Source: Sphagnum magellanicum (lineage: Eukaryota > Streptophyta > Sphagnopsida > Sphagnales > Sphagnaceae). Taken from it: 64,000 nt of DNA. The notes beneath the pieces are model-generated. The model was not told the origin of the DNA. It worked only from the letters and a program-made list of their open reading frames with translations, and made no database searches. Each line of letters opens with the position of its first letter. The stretch's first letter is position 1. A program made the position numbers and the translations under genes. Positions 1-12,063 of this stretch are shown here, piece after piece. Where the stretch lies: the NCBI GenBank assembly GCA_021904315.1, contig CM038923.1, forward strand, positions 11,724,038 to 11,788,037, in the 5' to 3' direction.

Positions 1-2842
1 ATTCACTTCTTTTGTATATTTTACCATGTTGCACCCTAGTCCCACTGTACATGATTACAATACACACAAATGAGGTAATAATTTTTAATGTTGGTCACCA
101 TTACTAACCAACCCATAATTGGGACAAACTTCAAAGTTGCATGTGCATGTCAACATGAACTTTGCTTGCTTGCCTTGAACCTATTGCGAGGCCAAGAGTA
201 CCTAAGCCTTCAAAAAAGAAGTCCAATTTTGATTTAAGCATGTGTAAAGGGGTTTAACCTTGCTAATAGAAGCCACTTTAAATGCTTAACCACTTTTCTC
301 TAAGATTTTACAAGAATAATAAACTGAATTCATGTTAAAAATGTGTGTCATATTTGTACAAATAATGTTTCAAATATCTTAATATATTTGTACAATTTTA
401 AAATTTAATACAACCAATTCTTTTCATATTTAGAAAACACATTGAAACAATGTAGAAGCATTATTTAAGCACTATATTTGTTCACTATTGAGTAACACCA
501 TTTGACCATGTCACATAAACTTGTCATGATTACTTAGGAAATATCTTAAGAAATGTTAATAGCTCCTTTTATCACGTTTGCACCAAAGCAATTTGATCTA
601 TCTAATGTCACTTCCATGACTTTTTCAAGTAACATTAACATTCATGCCAATGGTCTTTTGAAAGTTCATTTTAATTCAATATTTGGTGCAACTTGACTAG
701 GTACAAAATGCTTTTTCTTTAAGTTATGTTAGCTTCCTCCCTCATCCCTCATTAAGAGAACTTGGTCATGAAGTCTTCATGATGTCTGGCTAACTTGCTT
801 CCACTTCTTCGTGGGTTGGTTATGGAAGGGAAATAACTTCTTAAGCATGCTCCATATATATGACTCCTTCAACCAAGATGACTAGATTAAATGATTAAAT
901 GATAACCTTTTCACTTAATAAAATATTTCTATTCACGCTTTCACAATTGCTTCAATTTTAACATAGCTTCCATTTCAAATTTGGGCTCATTATGAATGAA
1001 ATCTAGTGGGGGTTGCATGTTGGCCTTGAGAAGTTTCAAACAACTAGTTTCAAAAAGGAAGCATGAAAGATTGGGTGAACTTAAAAATTTTCCAACTTCC
1101 TCACCCACATCTTCAAAAAACTACCCATTGGCAACAAAAATTATTGGCACATTTGGTGACTTTCCTAGACTACCATTTTGAATGGTGTTGTCCTTATTCA
1201 ATGTTTTCAAACCATGTAAAGTCAGTTAAATTTAGATGGTTCACCCAATTTATTCGGAATTGTGTATTCAAAACTTCTTAACGATAAACTTTTCTTCAAT
1301 TTGTGTTTTGAACTCCTACCCATGTGCATCTTCCCAAATTTACAATGTGTTTGCTTCCATCATGTTTGATAACTTTGAAACTACGTTTGAGTTGATTACA
1401 TTGTAGCATCCCAATCAACTATCATGATTTGGATGTTCCTCCATCTCTGAGAGAAAATTAAATGTCCACAACCTTATGGTCACACACACCATAGAAGCAT
1501 CTCAATTTAAGCAATTTAAAAACCATTCCTTTTCACCATTAGGCTCCTCCTTTGAACAACTTTGCCTTTGGTGAGATGATGGTTGACCTTCATCAAAGGG
1601 GCTAGTTGATTGATAGTGAAAGGTATTGATGCAAGTGCCTTTTCACAAACATATGGGTTGTGATGACTTTGCATGGTCGTTGAATAGTCATGTCTTGAAA
1701 CTCCTCCCAAGTGTTGTTGATTTGGGTCTCTTGGTCACCATGAAAATTTTCCCTCATTGATTCAAGTTGTGGCTCATTTGGCTTGCACCATTTCAACTTG
1801 GCCTTTTTGGCCATCATATTGAGCATGAGTTACTCCCATATCAAAGCCCCTCTCTTTAGCTTTGATATCATGTAATGTGTCTTAGGTTGTTAAAAACTAT
1901 TGGTGGTAATTTTCCAAAATATAATAGTGGAAAGAAAAATAAACTTGATGCATGCTCCTCTTCACATAAGAGGGGCATGTGTGTGGGAGCTTTGGCATGA
2001 AATTAAAGCAAGTGCGTTATACACAATGGCCTTGCCATTTATGTAATACCAACAATGGACATTGCATGGTAAGTTGGTCACGGCTAGGAATTGTCTTTTA
2101 GAAAAATCTATTTTAATGTACATCATCATGTTTTTATGTAAGAAAATTTGTCATGATTTTCATTTTTTTCCTTTTTTTGATTTCACATCAATTATGAGCA
2201 ATTGAAAAGTGATCTCACATTAAATGGTGACATATTCTAAAAACCTATCTAAACATTAAAAAAATTGCAACCAAACCAAAACCAATAGGAAAATGTCACA
2301 ATAGGATTTTCAATTTTTTTTGAAATCTAGTGACTCTTTCTTTAAAAAATGGAATATTCTTTTTTCATATTTGTGCAAATTTTCACACTAAATTTTTTTT
2401 GTCATGGTAGGAAAATTTGAAATTTTCCAATCACATTGTCACATTTTTTAAAGAATTGCATGAATTTTTGTGTACAATGGGTGCTTTAACTATTTTTGGA
2501 GAAGGCAATTTTGTATTTAGTTTTTTTTTGGGGAGGGGGAATAAGTTATGAATTGGTGACAAAGTTGTTTGAGGATGCGTGTATAGTTTAGGAGGTGACC
2601 AAAAAAAACAAAATGTCATAAGATGAATGTGCATCATTTTACAAACAAATTTGTATGAATCATCTTACCTAATTCCTAAGGGCCAAAATCCTTTGAAGCT
2701 GCTATACTTTATAATGATTCTCAACACAATATCTTGCCTTACAAGGCAGGGCCAACAAACTAACATTTATTAAGTCTTCAAGTCACAAACACTTTTCCGT
2801 CAATTCACTGGCACAATTTAAACAATGCAAGTGATCAATGCT
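1..2842. other. AT-rich intergenic DNA, no gene recognised
   Basis: I see no coding exon, RNA gene or structured repeat here. Short open frames on both strands (for example around 1000-1280 and 1520-1830) match no family I recognise and show no splice-site context. The text is AT-rich with many T and A runs, as expected of old plant intergenic sequence. Confidence 0.6.
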
Positions 2843-2969
2843 AATAGAACTGACATTGGGTCATGGACATATCCTTGACTCACATAGGACTCACATAACT
2901 CTCTAGGTTAATAGAACTAACATGGGGTCATGGACTTATCATTGATTCACATAGGACTCACATAACTCC
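2843..2969. repeat. Two-copy direct tandem repeat, 67-bp period
   Basis: The segment beginning AATAGAACTGACATTGGGTC at 2843 recurs from 2910 as AATAGAACTAACATGGGGTC. Both copies continue through a shared block containing ACTCACATAACTC. The copies differ at several positions, so the duplication is not recent. No coding role is apparent. Confidence 0.85.
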
Positions 2970-3310
2970 AGCTCGAAAGGAGACACCATTCCCCCTCTCT
3001 ATAATATATATTTTGAAATTATAATTTTAGAAGATTTTTTCAAAGTTGGTCATATTATAAGACGGGTTGAACCAAGTTGTCACAAGCATGAGACCCATGT
3101 CAAACTATGAAAATAAATCATATAATAAAAAAACATGTGAAGTTGTAGATAATAATTATAATGTTAACAAAAGTAACATTGAATTTATTTTTTTATTCCC
3201 CAAAAAATTACTCTCACCTGCACAAAGAAAATTTCTGGTTTGCAGGTGTCACCCTACTTGGTCACACAAGGCATCAGATCTCTTGCAAACATGCATGTGT
3301 TGAGAAAACA

Positions 3311-3348
<38 letters not shown>

Positions 3349-5042
3349 AATAGATTTCGTGCACATTTGTAGGTAGCCTAGAGACTAGAGACACACGTCA
3401 CAGAAAAAGCTGTATTCTCCCTCCCTCCCTCACTCCTTGGTGGTCTGTCTATGCACCCATCTGTGACCCCAAGATTCATTCAGACGCCTAAAACCTCATC
3501 AGCCAGCGCCATGTGGAAAGCTTCTAGCTGACCCATCAAGGTCTTGTTTTATATTGCATTGAACCTGTCCACATGGAAAAAGACTATTTCAGGGTATCTG
3601 TGTCTGTCCTTTGCACGTATAAGACAAGCATCCAGTAAAAGATCACAGTTCAAAGCGGACACAGCTTCGTCGTAGAGTTCCAAACTTACTAATTGAATTT
3701 ACAAAAAAAAAAGCACTGATTTGATCAACAACTCCTGTATATTCTCCAGTGGACCACCTCAGCTTACTCACTAGAATCGTCAACGCCTGGTGTATATTCA
3801 GTGGACCACCTCCCAAGTAAAGCACTGCCAGAATTTTCACAGTGTTTTTGGAGTGCACCTTCAAAACTTAAAGATTCCCTGGAGGGATCTTACGATGTAA
3901 AGAAGGAACATTTAGTTCTGAAAAGTTCGTCTGTACAAATCTGACCAGGGAGGCAGTTGCTTACCGCTTGGTAAGGCCCTTTAATGAGGTGTAACAAGAA
4001 TGTGGGCACCACCTCGGCTGCCACCTTGATCGGGTGGTACCCTTAATATTCTGGTGATGCCCTTGACCTGGTGGCATCCCTGCCACTTAGAATCCTCATG
4101 CCAATAGAAGAATCTTACCATCTGATGAGTAGTAGAAGCATCTGATGAGTAGTAGAAGAATCTTGTGAGTAGAAGAATGGGGAGTGAAAACTTAGATCAG
4201 GAATGATTTTCAAGAGCAGATGATGCAGAAGTGCATCCAAATGGATCTTGGACCAGTGTCCATGGGTTGGGTTCAGAATCTCTTTTCTGTGTATATCCAG
4301 GTTTGACTATAATACTTACCAGTGTTGGGTGGTTCTTTACTTTTATGAAGAACCTCTCGTTCTCTACCAAAACAAAAGATTCAGAACTGTCTTGCTTCCA
4401 GTTCCACCCATAATGGAACTGACTCTGTATCGGTAAAGCACTGCCTGGAATTTTCCTGTGTAGTTTCAGCTCCCTTACCTGCCTTTTCAGCAAGTGGTAT
4501 CTTCTGCGGTGGAAGGTACCAGCCTGGCTATACTAGGATCTTCTGACCAGCAGAAGGTACCAGCCATCTTGTCATTATTTCTAAAAAGTGAAAAAATCCC
4601 TGGGAAAAAGACCTGAGTACAGGCCCTTCTGCGATTTTCGACCTGTTCCCTTGGCCTACTGGATTCGGGCCCAGATCTCAAATCATGGAAGGGCCTGTAC
4701 TTAGGCCCTTCTCCTATGCAGAAAAGTAAATTCCAGTTCTGGTTTTGGGTTTTGAAAATTAGTCCCCATCTGGATCCATTCTTGCTAACTCAGATTGGAA
4801 CTGATGGTTGACTAAAAGTTGACCTCTGGTTTAACCCCTGGTTCTAATCACATTTGTTAAAATTAAAAAAAATAAAATCCTGGTTTTCGTTCGAGTTTTG
4901 GTTCCATGTGTAAATAGACCCCAGTTTCAGATCCCATTCTTTGACAAAAATTATGGTTTTGATTCTGGTTAGGAAAACCAGATTTGGGTTGGATCTGATT
5001 CTTACTAATCAGAACTAAAACTGATGGTTCTTTGTTCTCTTA
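2970..5042. other. Intergenic DNA with small internal duplications
   Basis: No gene is recognised. The stretch holds small repeated phrases: CAGTGGACCACCTC occurs twice near 3748-3810, CATCTGATGAGTAGTAGAAG occurs twice near 4130-4160, and a short inverted pair around 4614-4632 and 4687-4712 carries the words ACAGGCCCTTCT and AGAAGGGCCT. Composition is less AT-rich between about 3400 and 4750 than on either side, but no open frame there resembles a known protein. Confidence 0.5.
3314..3348. repeat. (GA)n microsatellite
   Basis: An uninterrupted run of about 17 GA dinucleotides. It gives apparent open frames encoding alternating Arg-Glu, which are artefacts of the repeat. Confidence 0.95.
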
Positions 5043-5151
5043 TGGTGCATTCACACTTGATGTTAAGTCAGTGTTAAATGAAAAATCTAGGTGGCATCCT
5101 AGGTGGCGCATAATGTTAAATAGATGATAGCTTAATGTTAAGTGAATGTTA

Positions 5152-5250
5152 AGGTGGGTTCACACTTGATGGTAAGTCATCCATAACTCAATGTTACAAG
5201 TTCTTAACATTGAGTTACGGATGACTTACCAATCAAGTGTGAATCCACCT
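5152..5250. mobile_element. 99-bp hairpin MITE, Tourist/Harbinger type, TTA target duplication
   Basis: The element is almost wholly palindromic. The left arm starts AGGTGGGTTCACACTTGATG and the right arm ends AATCAAGTGTGAATCCACCT; the arms are about 45 nt and separated by roughly 8 nt. TTA occurs directly outside both ends (5149-5151 and 5251-5253). The end sequence resembles the ends of the surrounding 895-bp element, so both belong to one family. A transcript of this stretch would fold into a long near-perfect stem. Confidence 0.85.
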
Positions 5251-5270
5251 TTATTAGCTTAACATAAAAC

Positions 5271-5822
5271 GAGTGTGAACCCCATGCCTAATGCACAGGT
5301 GTGTTATTTCAACAATGTTTGCTTCATGTTTTAGTTTAAAATTTTAAAAAAAAATCTTTTATATTTTATATTTTTATGTGTTTTTTGTTATTATTATTAT
5401 TTTTATAATAAAAATAAAGTGTTTCTTTTTCACTTTTGTATTTTTGTTTATTTCGATGCAAGTTTGAAGTTTGGAGAAAGAAGACACACCTCATTCTTTT
5501 TCAAGTAGGGTTTTTTTTCATTACTATAAGTTTTATTTTTTCTCATTTTCTACTCTTTATTTGGTTTCTTCTTTTCTGTAATTTTTTTTTCTCTTAAAAT
5601 TATTTTATTGTATTTCCCTTTCCTTGCAGCAATGGATTGAATGTAGCTGCAACTCATGGGCTTTGAGTGTCCATCCGCATGGACGACCAGACAGATGGAC
5701 AGAGGGACGACAGGGACGGATGACGGGATGGGCGGGTTGAGGGGCGGCTTCATTTGTCATCCCGACGTCATACCCTCGCTATATTTAGCTACTGTCCGTA
5801 GCCACTGTCCGTCCGGAGTCAG
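5271..5822 (+). repeat. Copy 1 of a dispersed repeat shared with 7203-7330
   Basis: The start (GAGTGTGAACCCC, then AATGCACAGGTGTGTTATTT and CAACAATGTTTG) and the far end (ACTGTCCGTAGCCACTGTCC followed by GTCCGGAGTCA) both reappear, in the same order on the opposite strand, at 7330-7203. The shared order shows two copies of one repeat in inverted orientation. The second copy has lost the middle. Confidence 0.75.
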
Positions 5823-5937
5823 GGGAAGGAACTTTCTTCCTTTACAATATGTGATTTTCATGGGAAGTAAGATCAAGTCCTAAATGACTAGCATGATGTC
5901 AACCGTAAAGTCCCCAACACCAAGTGTGAAAGCACCT

Positions 5938-7202
5938 TTACTCACTGAAGTGGGTACCCACCTACCCAACAATGGGAATTACCCTTGCTCCTTCATTAGT
6001 ACTTATCACCAGCCAGAGTGAACCAGCACCCACCAGCACACTATGGAGGATGAATAGTTTGTGGCCATTAAACACTTTGTATTCATGGGTATTCTTGTCC
6101 TAGTCCTAACCATCGTGGTTAGTTATGTACTAAACCAGTCAACAACTCTGGTACACACTACACACTCCCCAATCCCAATCCTCAAGATTATATGGGTACC
6201 AAGGTTTCCAACAAATTTAAAAAACAAAAAAGAAAAAAAAAAGGCTCCATGACTCTATGTAGGTATACAGGGTTCAAGAACTAATTAAAATTAATGCTTA
6301 ACAATAAAATTCAGTTTACACCATTATAATATTTAATAAAATTCAACTTTCTTACCTACAGATCCTATTTTGCTAAATATAAAATCGAAATCAGAACCAT
6401 GATTTTTTTTTCGGTTGTTGCATGATTTGATTTTTGTGCTTGTAAGGTTGTCAACTTATGTCCAAGTCACCAAAAATTAAATTAAAAAATAATAATCGGA
6501 ACCCATGATTTCAAGCATAGCTGACACTCGGATAGAGTTCAATAAGGGGGTAAGGGGTATTTAGCAGTGTTGCAACTTGTGAGGGTATCCAGTTTGAAGG
6601 GTGAAAATAGGGGGGCTTCTTGGGACCCAGACTTGAATTAAAATCATTTTGTTGGAACTGGGACAAGAATTGAATCATGAAGAAAATGTTTCGCTAGATT
6701 CGTAATCGAAATTGTGAAAAAATATTTCTGAAAACATGATCAGGATTTGTATATTCAAAAGTTGAATTACAAAATTAAAAGTAAAAAGAGACTGACCTTC
6801 ATAATTAAATATTAATTTAAATTAATTATTCAACTCTATATTTAGATAGACCCTTGTTTTGATTTGTTTGTAAAATTTTGTGCTCACATAATCTTTAGCA
6901 TTGGAGAATGTGTAATGTGTGCATGGAACTGGACCCAGTTCAAAATTCAAGTCCGGATGTTCTTGAATTTGAAAAAAATTGAATAAAATGGAATTGGAAG
7001 GTTCAAATTTTGAAAGAGATTGACTGAAACCCTTACTAGATAACCTCCTACAAATAAATTTTAAAGTATTAAAACCGAACTGGAGGTTCTCTCCAAAAGG
7101 AGGAACTGCACAACACTTGTATTTAGCCTTTCATATTGACCTTGTAAAACTTTGATTTCATTCTCAAATCATATATATTAATTCACTTGGTCTGTCTGTG
7201 AC
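5938..7202. other. Intergenic DNA, no gene recognised
   Basis: AT-rich sequence with A-runs. A short open frame at 6061-6252 begins with a hydrophobic stretch but ends in a lysine run from a poly-A tract. I do not consider it a gene. No structured repeat is visible. Confidence 0.5.
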
Positions 7203-7330
7203 AGTGACTCCAGACGGACAGTGGCCACGGACAGTTGTTTGAAAAAAAAAGTTTTTAAAAAAAACCAAAAACATCAACCAAACATTGTTGAAATAACACA
7301 CCTGTGCATAATGCACAGGGTTCACACTAG
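7203..7330 (-). repeat. Copy 2 (internally deleted) of the 5271-5822 repeat
   Basis: On the minus strand this reads GTGTGAACCCTGTGCATTAT, GCACAGGTGTGTTATTTC, CAACAATGTTTGG, and after an A/T-rich spacer ACTGTCCGTGGCCACTGTCC then GTCTGGAGTCAC. These are the two ends of copy 1 joined by a short spacer. It is a typical internal-deletion derivative of a DNA element. Confidence 0.75.
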
Positions 7331-7439
7331 TTTATATTATTTTTGTTATGCAGCTTCCAGAAACGGCCTAAAAAGTAGTCACGAATCTTAACTGTTTAGA
7401 AAAAATTAGGGCTCAAATTGGCCTTCAATTGATGATGGT

Positions 7440-7696
7440 TTGGTAAAATTAGAGCTCAAATTGGAGACGAAGACGAAGAAGCCTAGAAGCCCAAGAGTCG
7501 TAGGGTGTGAGCTTCGTAGCCCTGCTGCATCTTCTTCTCTCTTGGACCCCCGCTCGCTCGCTCGCTCGAAGTTGTGGCGAATTTCTGTTTCTCCTCCTGC
7601 TCCTCCTCTTCTTCTCCTTCAATTTTGCAGCGCTTTGGTGAGCGATGTACAAAGATCATTTCATCGCCAGTGGTGAATTGAAACACAGTTTCGCAG
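7440..7696 (+). other. Probable 5' leader exon of the TLC-domain gene
   Basis: The stretch changes abruptly to a CT-rich, GC-richer sequence with a short (CGCT)n run near 7548-7567, typical of plant 5' leaders. It ends in a strong donor (TCGCAG then GTAACA, exon end 7696). The following roughly 820 nt are T-rich and intron-like, with acceptor-like CAG sites near 8500 and 8518 before the gene's ATG at 8546. A leader intron is therefore likely. The transcription start is not determined, and an upstream ATG lies near 7645. Confidence 0.5.
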
Positions 7697-8545
7697 GTAA
7701 CAAATTCTTTCGTAACATGAATAGTGTCTCTCTGCACTTTCAGTAATCCGCTCTCTTTCCGTTTCTCTTGTGCGTGTGCGTTTTTTTAGTGTGTATTTTT
7801 GCGTGTTTCGTTAGGGGAAAATCCATCCCGAAGCGTAATTCGTTCTTTTTCGGAGGCCATTTTTCGGTTTTTCTGCACCCATGGAGGTTCTGCAAGTAAT
7901 ACGGGGAAACAATTTTGGAAATTTTATTTTATTTTATTTGTAAACTAGGTCGTGTTTTGTGGATATTTTCAGAACAGAAAATATGTTCTAGGAGATTTTG
8001 GCAGCTCTCTTTCTCTCTAGACTGTCCTTGATTTGTTGATTCTAGAAAACGCTGGTTTCGATCTTGCTAGTTAGCGACTCCGTTTTTGTTATTTCATTTT
8101 TTATCAGCTTTGACCTAGAACCGCGTCCTAGAGGTTGTGGCCGCTAGTCTGAAATTCCATGTGAAAGGTAAATTGAGGAAATCGATGAGAACAGCAACTC
8201 CGAAATGGTTTGACTACATGTGCGTGCTTCATTACATGATGACACGATAACAAATTAGCAAGCACCGGCAGACCATTGAGACTTCGCTTTGAATCTCCAA
8301 TTCTGGTGTACTCTTTGCTTCAGAAAATACAGAAGAAAAATTTGTTCTATAACATCTCTAGATACGTTCTCATGATCTGGTGTTCATGCTGCTTCTGGAT
8401 GGGAACCAAACCAGAAATGAAGATTGCTGTGATGTACAATCCTATGACAGCAGTGGAGGCTATCTGATATATTTGAGGAGGAGTTATTTCCAATACACAG
8501 GGGTAAGGAAGATCTCAGGTATTGCACTCCCCGGAAGCTACAACA

Positions 8546-11500
8546 ATGAAGAGGGCATTTCCTTTCGATGATGAATTGGAGACGGTGTTCGGAGAATGGA
8601 GTCAATTGGGAGAGTATCTACTGTGGTTTATCTCTCTGCTATCTGGCATCCTCTTTTGTAAGCTTGTGCGTTCCTTTCTCTGAGAATATTTTTTCTTGAG
8701 TATACTCTCCTCATCTTGTACTTCTATTTTGTGATGCTAATCTACAATGTCAGTCCTTGATGACCATTGCTGTTATGAATGCCTGGGTTATACAAGATTT
8801 TTTCTCCATGGTACTGATGCTTATGTAGTGGGAGATCTGGGTTGGACAATTCATTGTCAATAGAGTGTCCTCCCTTTCTTCTTGCCACTCTTTTAGTTTC
8901 TGTTCTTTACAGTTTAGGTTTTGTCATTGTAAACACTAGTCTGTAAACGGAGTCTGATTATTTCCTCACTCTTGATGGTAACTTAGTACATAGATTTGTG
9001 CCCTACACTAAGCTCTATGGCTATTGGGAGGTGACAAAATCATCTGGTATGGTAGTCAGTCACTAGCATGCTGTTGAACATCAATGGCGAAGGAAGAAAC
9101 TGTCACTCTTCATCTTGCAAATAGCTATTTCTTTTCCTTTCTCATCCTCTCTTTTCTCCTTTTGGTTTTTCCTGCTGGCTCTGCCCAGAGCAAAGAGACT
9201 GCACATTAGTGTAGGATTTGGGGACATTGAACTGGGAATCAATTCATAAATGACAGTTGGAGACTAGCTGTACTCTCTGCGCTTCTTTTGTTCATCAACT
9301 TCATATCACATTTAAATCACCTAACCAAGTTACCAGTGCAAGTTACATGGTTACATAGCTAGTCACTTGCATCCTGATGAAGGTGACCATCTAATAATTT
9401 CTGAGTGATGTGGTTATGACGTCACCCATTCTTGTTGTAATGTTCATGTTGGTCTTGCTGAGACTGACATGACAGTTACATTCAAAGTGGATTGTTCTCT
9501 GCAATCTTATATAAATGTTCCTATTGGGGTTGTCTCAAATTGTATTTGTATTCTTATCAGGTTGTATATGCTTCAGTTGTTCTTTCTTCCATTCTCAAGT
9601 TACTCTTGTTCCTCCATCATTCTCAAGTACAATACTGGCTCTACATACTCTTCCTGCATTGAAGAGTTCTTTGTGTGTGGGATGCAGGTGTACGCAATGT
9701 CCAAAGTGGTCAGCCCCATAGTTTTTCCAGCCTACAACAAAATTTTGGACAAAGACAAATTTGAGTGGCATAACAGGTTGTGCACCTTCTGCATTTGTTT
9801 TGTGCTGAGAATCTCACACTGGCTTCATAACCAAACTGCACTTTATTTCTGTTAGATAATTGATTGGTGCCCTTGGAGTTCCAGGCTTTAAAATCAGCAG
9901 ATGACAAGATGGATGACTGAATATGGGTCATGTCTGAATGAACAGGATGTTTTCAACAGGGCATGCAATTCTGGCATCAATCTTTTCAGCTTATCTGTTG
10001 TACATAAGTGACATCTTTTATGACGATGCCCCATATGGCCCTGTTGTGTTTCGTAGCACTTTATTTTCACACTTCTGCCTTGGAGTAAGTTTGCTACACA
10101 GTCAGCTGTCCCATTAAACCACCTGGCCTTCTGCATGTAGCTGCCTACCTGCTTTTCCATTTGAATCTAATCTGGGTTATTTGAAGGCATATATAACATT
10201 GATTCTCTAGGTCTTGCTTGTTAGACTAAAGGGTGGTCAAAGCTTCATCTGGCAATTGTACTTCATCAAGGATGAAAGACATTCTGAGTACACTCACAAT
10301 ATGTGATGGTCTGGAAATAGCTTTTCATTCAGACGGCAGCCCACTTCTCTTATGAGTAGTCAACTAGCAGGTCTAGAGACAATATCATGAGATGGGCTGT
10401 GCTGAAATTCTCAGTCAAATAATGGGTCATAGTTAGTGTTCCACCCCAATTTTTGCTGACTGTAATCTCGAGCTGTCATCAGTGGCTCATAAACACCTCC
10501 ATATCTATCACTGGATACTGCTATCAAGTAATTTTAAGCATCTATGTGACCAATTTCTGTGGCAAGTTATTGTACTTATGCTTGATGATATTCCTAATCT
10601 CACCACCAGGATTGTGATTGCAGGATTGCATGTTAGTTGCTTATCGCTGATAAAAACTTGTTCTTCTGTTTATCTTTACAGTTTTCCTGTGGCTATTTCA
10701 TTGCTGATATAGCGATGCTTCTCCTATTTTATCCACATCTAGGAGGCTATGAATATGTAAGTTCATTCTTTTCTTTCGGGTTCCAGCTGTCACAACTGAT
10801 TCTTCTGGTCTATTTTTGTGAACCATTCCATGCAATTCAACTCTTAGAGGCTTCTGTGCAGAATTTCCTACTTGAGCATTGTGTACCTAAAGCTCTTCCC
10901 TTTTGATTAACAGTGAATTTTGGTTTCATCATGGGAGAAAATGTCTTGCTTCAGTGCCTATTTGGAGTGAATCCCTCTGTGTTCCAGACAGCATGATATT
11001 TCCCATGTTCTGTGATGAGTTTTCAGGTTATACATCATCTTATGTCAGTGATGTCACTGGCACTAGCAATCCAATGTGGGCATGGGCACATATACATCTA
11101 CATTGTTCTCTTATCAGAATGTACAACACCTTTTGTGAATCTTAGATGGTGTGTATTCTATCCTTGATTATGTGATATACTCTGTGGGTCTTTTATGTGA
11201 TGCACAAGGCCAGATATTTGTTTGGTTGCCTTCCCTCTATTTGGCAGGACATTATTCTGATCCCAACATGTGAATTGTGGCTGGGTTGTTTTTCTTCTTT
11301 GCTTCTGCTCCATAGGAATTGGATGCAGAGGCATTTCATCTAGAAATCATGCGAGGTTCTAAAGAGATAGCAAGGATGCTTCCAAATAAAAGCTGACCTG
11401 GAATTGTGGCAGGTTTTTGATGATAACAAACCAGAAAAGCACAAAGCTGTACTTATTCAATGGAGTTGTACTCACTGTGCTATGGCTGGTACTCTTTGGT

Positions 11501-12063
11501 TTGCTCTTCAACTTTCTTACTTTCTGTATGTGATGTGTGTGAATGTCGGTGCTTTGTACTGAGAAAGCTGCACCTCATAGGGAATACTGACATGTTTTCT
11601 GACAAAATCTTCAGAATGTTAAGAAACCTTGAGAAACCATTTTCTTGACTTCTGTGTCCTGGAGGAGATTCCATGGTTCTTTGGCCATGGGAGATTTGGA
11701 AGTAATATGTAGAAACATTCATTAGAGCTGAAAGTATGGGTGTTGATGCAGCTTGCCCGTGTGTTGCTATTTGTATACTGCTTCATCCACATTTACTTCC
11801 ACTATGACCAGGTATGTACACTGGTGAATCCTTGGGCCCTTCCTATTAGTTTGACACAAAAAATGGCCAGAGGGTTTTAAATCATGATTGAGAGTATTCA
11901 TATTGATGATATTATTGTTGCTCAACAGGTGAGACAAGTGCACGATATTGGGTACTACTTTACAGTAACAGCACCTGTAGTCCTGGGATCCTTGAATCTT
12001 ATGTGGTTCTTCAAGATTCTCCAAGCTCTGAATCGGACACTTAAACGCAAGCAAGCTCCATAA
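8546..12063 (+). CDS. TLC (TRAM/LAG1/CLN8) domain membrane protein, 8 coding exons, 271 aa
   Basis: Coding exons I assemble: 8546-8665, 9688-9776, 9946-10084, 10682-10756, 11027-11148, 11413-11488, 11752-11811 and 11929-12063 (stop TAA). All junctions are GT-AG and the phases agree (0, 2, 0, 0, 2, 0, 0). The start ATG opens MKRAFPFDDELETVF; an upstream 5' leader intron is likely. The product is an integral membrane protein with hydrophobic segments near residues 25-45, 75-92, 117-137, 150-168, 190-215 and 232-256. Features shared with the plant TLC-domain family are FEWHNR closing the first loop, the GYFIADIAMLL helix, the IHHLMS motif, SECTTPFVNLRW, and HIYFHYDQVRQV near the C-terminus. Length matches the family (about 260-280 aa). 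TLC proteins act in ER or Golgi lipid metabolism or sensing; the substrate cannot be read from sequence. It is not a ceramide synthase, because the Lag1p motif and homeobox-like region are absent. The frame is open in all exons, so I judge it functional. Confidence 0.88.

Larger units (their letters stand above)
5043..5937. mobile_element. PIF/Harbinger-type non-autonomous element, 895 bp
   Basis: The left end reads TGGTGCATTCACACTTGATG. The right end, read on the other strand, is AGGTGCTTTCACACTTGGTG, so the ends are imperfect terminal inverted repeats of about 20 bp. The element is flanked by TTA on both sides (5040-5042 and 5938-5940), the three-base target duplication typical of PIF/Harbinger elements. 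No transposase frame is present. The element contains a second, smaller element (5152-5250) and a copy of another repeat (5271-5822), and it has an unusually GC-rich patch near 5665-5760. Confidence 0.7.

Noticed and set aside
3067..3376. Open frames with an Arg-Glu repeat tail
   Set aside because: The tail is the translation of the (GA)n microsatellite. No other coding evidence.
9469..9855. 128-codon open frame in the TLC region
   Set aside because: It reads through an intron, the true exon 9688-9776 and the next intron. Only the exon part matches the family.
10903..11145. Open frame containing Phe-His-His-Gly that resembles the TLC histidine motif
   Set aside because: It cannot be spliced in phase with the preceding exon, and the real exon at 11027-11148 in another frame gives IHHLMS and SECTTPFVNLRW. 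The FHHG is fortuitous intron sequence.
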